NCBI GenBank assembly: GCA_030040625.1
Contig: JASHTI010000081.1
Location: forward strand, 1-5,537
Reading direction: 5' to 3'
From: Thermoplasmata archaeon
GTDB lineage: Archaea > Thermoplasmatota > Thermoplasmata > Lutacidiplasmatales > UBA184
Length of the DNA: 5,537 bases
Part shown: positions 4,943 through 5,537 of the stretch, piece by piece
How the letters are laid out: each line of letters begins with the position of its first letter
Position numbering within the stretch: the first letter of the stretch is position 1
Position numbers and translations under genes: made by a program
Notes under the pieces: generated by a model
Databases searched by the model: none
What the model was told of the DNA's origin: nothing
Seen by the model: only the letters and a program-made list of their open reading frames with translations

Positions 4943-5537
4943 GTGGAGGCCGCGCTCGAGGTCGACGGGCTGGTGAAGGAGTACGGACCGGTGACCGCGG
5001 TCGCCGGGATCGACCTCGCGGTCCCGCGGGGCACGGTCTTCGCCTTTCTCGGCCCGAACGGGGCGGGGAAGACGACGACCGTCGAGATCCTCGAAGGCCT
5101 GCGAAAGCCGACCCGGGGCCGCGTCCGCGTCCTGGGGCGGGACCCCTGGACGGACGGGCCGGCGGTCCACCGTCGCGTCGGGGTGATCCCGCAGGACTTC
5201 CACTTCTTCGCGAAGCTGACGGCGCGCGAGGCGATCGAGTACTACGGCGCCCTCTTCGGCACGGCGGCCCTGCCCGACCTCCTGCTGGCCCGGGTCGACC
5301 TCACCGACAAGATCGACGCCCGGTTCGACACGCTCTCCGGCGGGCAGAAGCAGAAGCTCGGCCTGGCGCTGGCGCTGGTCAACGACCCGGAGGTCTGCTT
5401 CCTTGACGAACCGACGACCGGCCTCGATCCGCACGCCCGCCGCTCCCTCTGGTCGGTGATCCGCGCACTGAAAGCCGAGGGGCGGACGGTCTTCCTCACG
5501 ACGCACTACCTCGAGGAGGCGGAGCTCCTCGCGGACC
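4943..5537 (+). CDS. ABC transporter ATP-binding protein, DrrA/CcmA type (cut by right edge)
   Basis: The nucleotide-binding subunit of an ABC transporter; it would sit on the cytoplasmic face of the membrane and power a separate permease. The visible 198 codons hold every core motif: Walker A GPNGAGKTT at 37-45, Q-loop Q84 in VIPQDFHFF, signature LSGGQKQKL at 131-139, Walker B VCFLDEP at 151-157 with catalytic E156, D-loop GLDP at 160-163, and switch histidine H188 in TTHYLEEAE. The order and wording fit the DrrA/CcmA-like exporter group (ABC-2 type, COG1131), often paired with a permease encoded just downstream, here outside the window. The GTG start at 4943 puts the first strand at the usual place. 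The frame stays open upstream to the preceding gene, but no better start is seen. The 25-base gap after the debranching enzyme suggests co-transcription. The substrate cannot be told; polysaccharide or lipid export, drug efflux and an unrelated role all remain possible. Confidence 0.93.
   Translation, partial: MEAALEVDGLVKEYGPVTAVAGIDLAVPRGTVFAFLGPNGAGKTTTVEILEGLRKPTRGRVRVLGRDPWTDGPAVHRRVGVIPQDFHFFAKLTAREAIEYYGALFGTAALPDLLLARVDLTDKIDARFDTLSGGQKQKLGLALALVNDPEVCFLDEPTTGLDPHARRSLWSVIRALKAEGRTVFLTTHYLEEAELLAD

Noticed and set aside
3424..5034. A 536-codon open frame on the minus strand opposite the debranching enzyme
   Set aside because: It lies fully antisense to a gene with clear conserved motifs, and its translation is a low-complexity mix of Arg, Pro, Gly and Ala typical of the shadow frames of GC-rich coding DNA.

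Overview
This is a very GC-rich window (about 70% or more by eye) with tight gene packing. It holds five genes, two of them cut by the window edges. Short AT-rich boxes of the TTTATA type sit roughly 25 to 60 bases upstream of start codons, and no bacterial -35/-10 pairs are visible. With the ACT-domain regulator and a debranching enzyme of archaeal or bacterial type, this suggests a high-GC archaeon, perhaps a euryarchaeal or Thermoplasmatota-like lineage. The lineage is an inference; the archaeal call rests mainly on promoter style.

Layout. (1) Bases 1-410, minus strand: the N-terminal third of argininosuccinate synthase (argG), running off the left edge. (2) Bases 411-507: a compact divergent promoter with one AT-rich core (447-453) that reads as a TATA box in both directions, plus an imperfect 18-bp palindrome (488-505) just before the next start codon. 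(3) Bases 508-1158, plus: a 216-residue protein with a helix-turn-helix-like N-terminus and two ACT-like segments, a likely amino-acid-sensing regulator. (4) Bases 1155-2081, minus: a MetF-superfamily (methylenetetrahydrofolate reductase-like) protein, convergent with the regulator; the two stop codons share the tetranucleotide CTAG. (5) Bases 2082-2257: a second divergent intergenic region. (6) Bases 2258-4917, plus: a 160-residue protein of unknown function overlapping by four bases (GTGA) a 726-residue amylo-alpha-1,6-glucosidase (glycogen-debranching type). (7) From 4943 to the right edge, plus: the ATPase subunit of an ABC transporter, 25 bases downstream and probably in the same transcription unit.

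How they fit together. The left half concerns amino-acid and one-carbon metabolism: arginine synthesis, a probable amino-acid-responsive regulator divergent from it, and a folate/pterin-type reductase. The right half looks like a polysaccharide-processing operon (unknown small protein, debranching enzyme) followed by an ABC ATPase whose permease should lie beyond the window. I saw no RNA genes, mobile elements, CRISPR arrays or clear terminators. Most of the window is ordinary. The points worth a second look are the argG/ACT-regulator promoter with its palindrome, the MetF-like protein with replaced canonical motifs, and the unrecognised protein coupled to the debranching enzyme.
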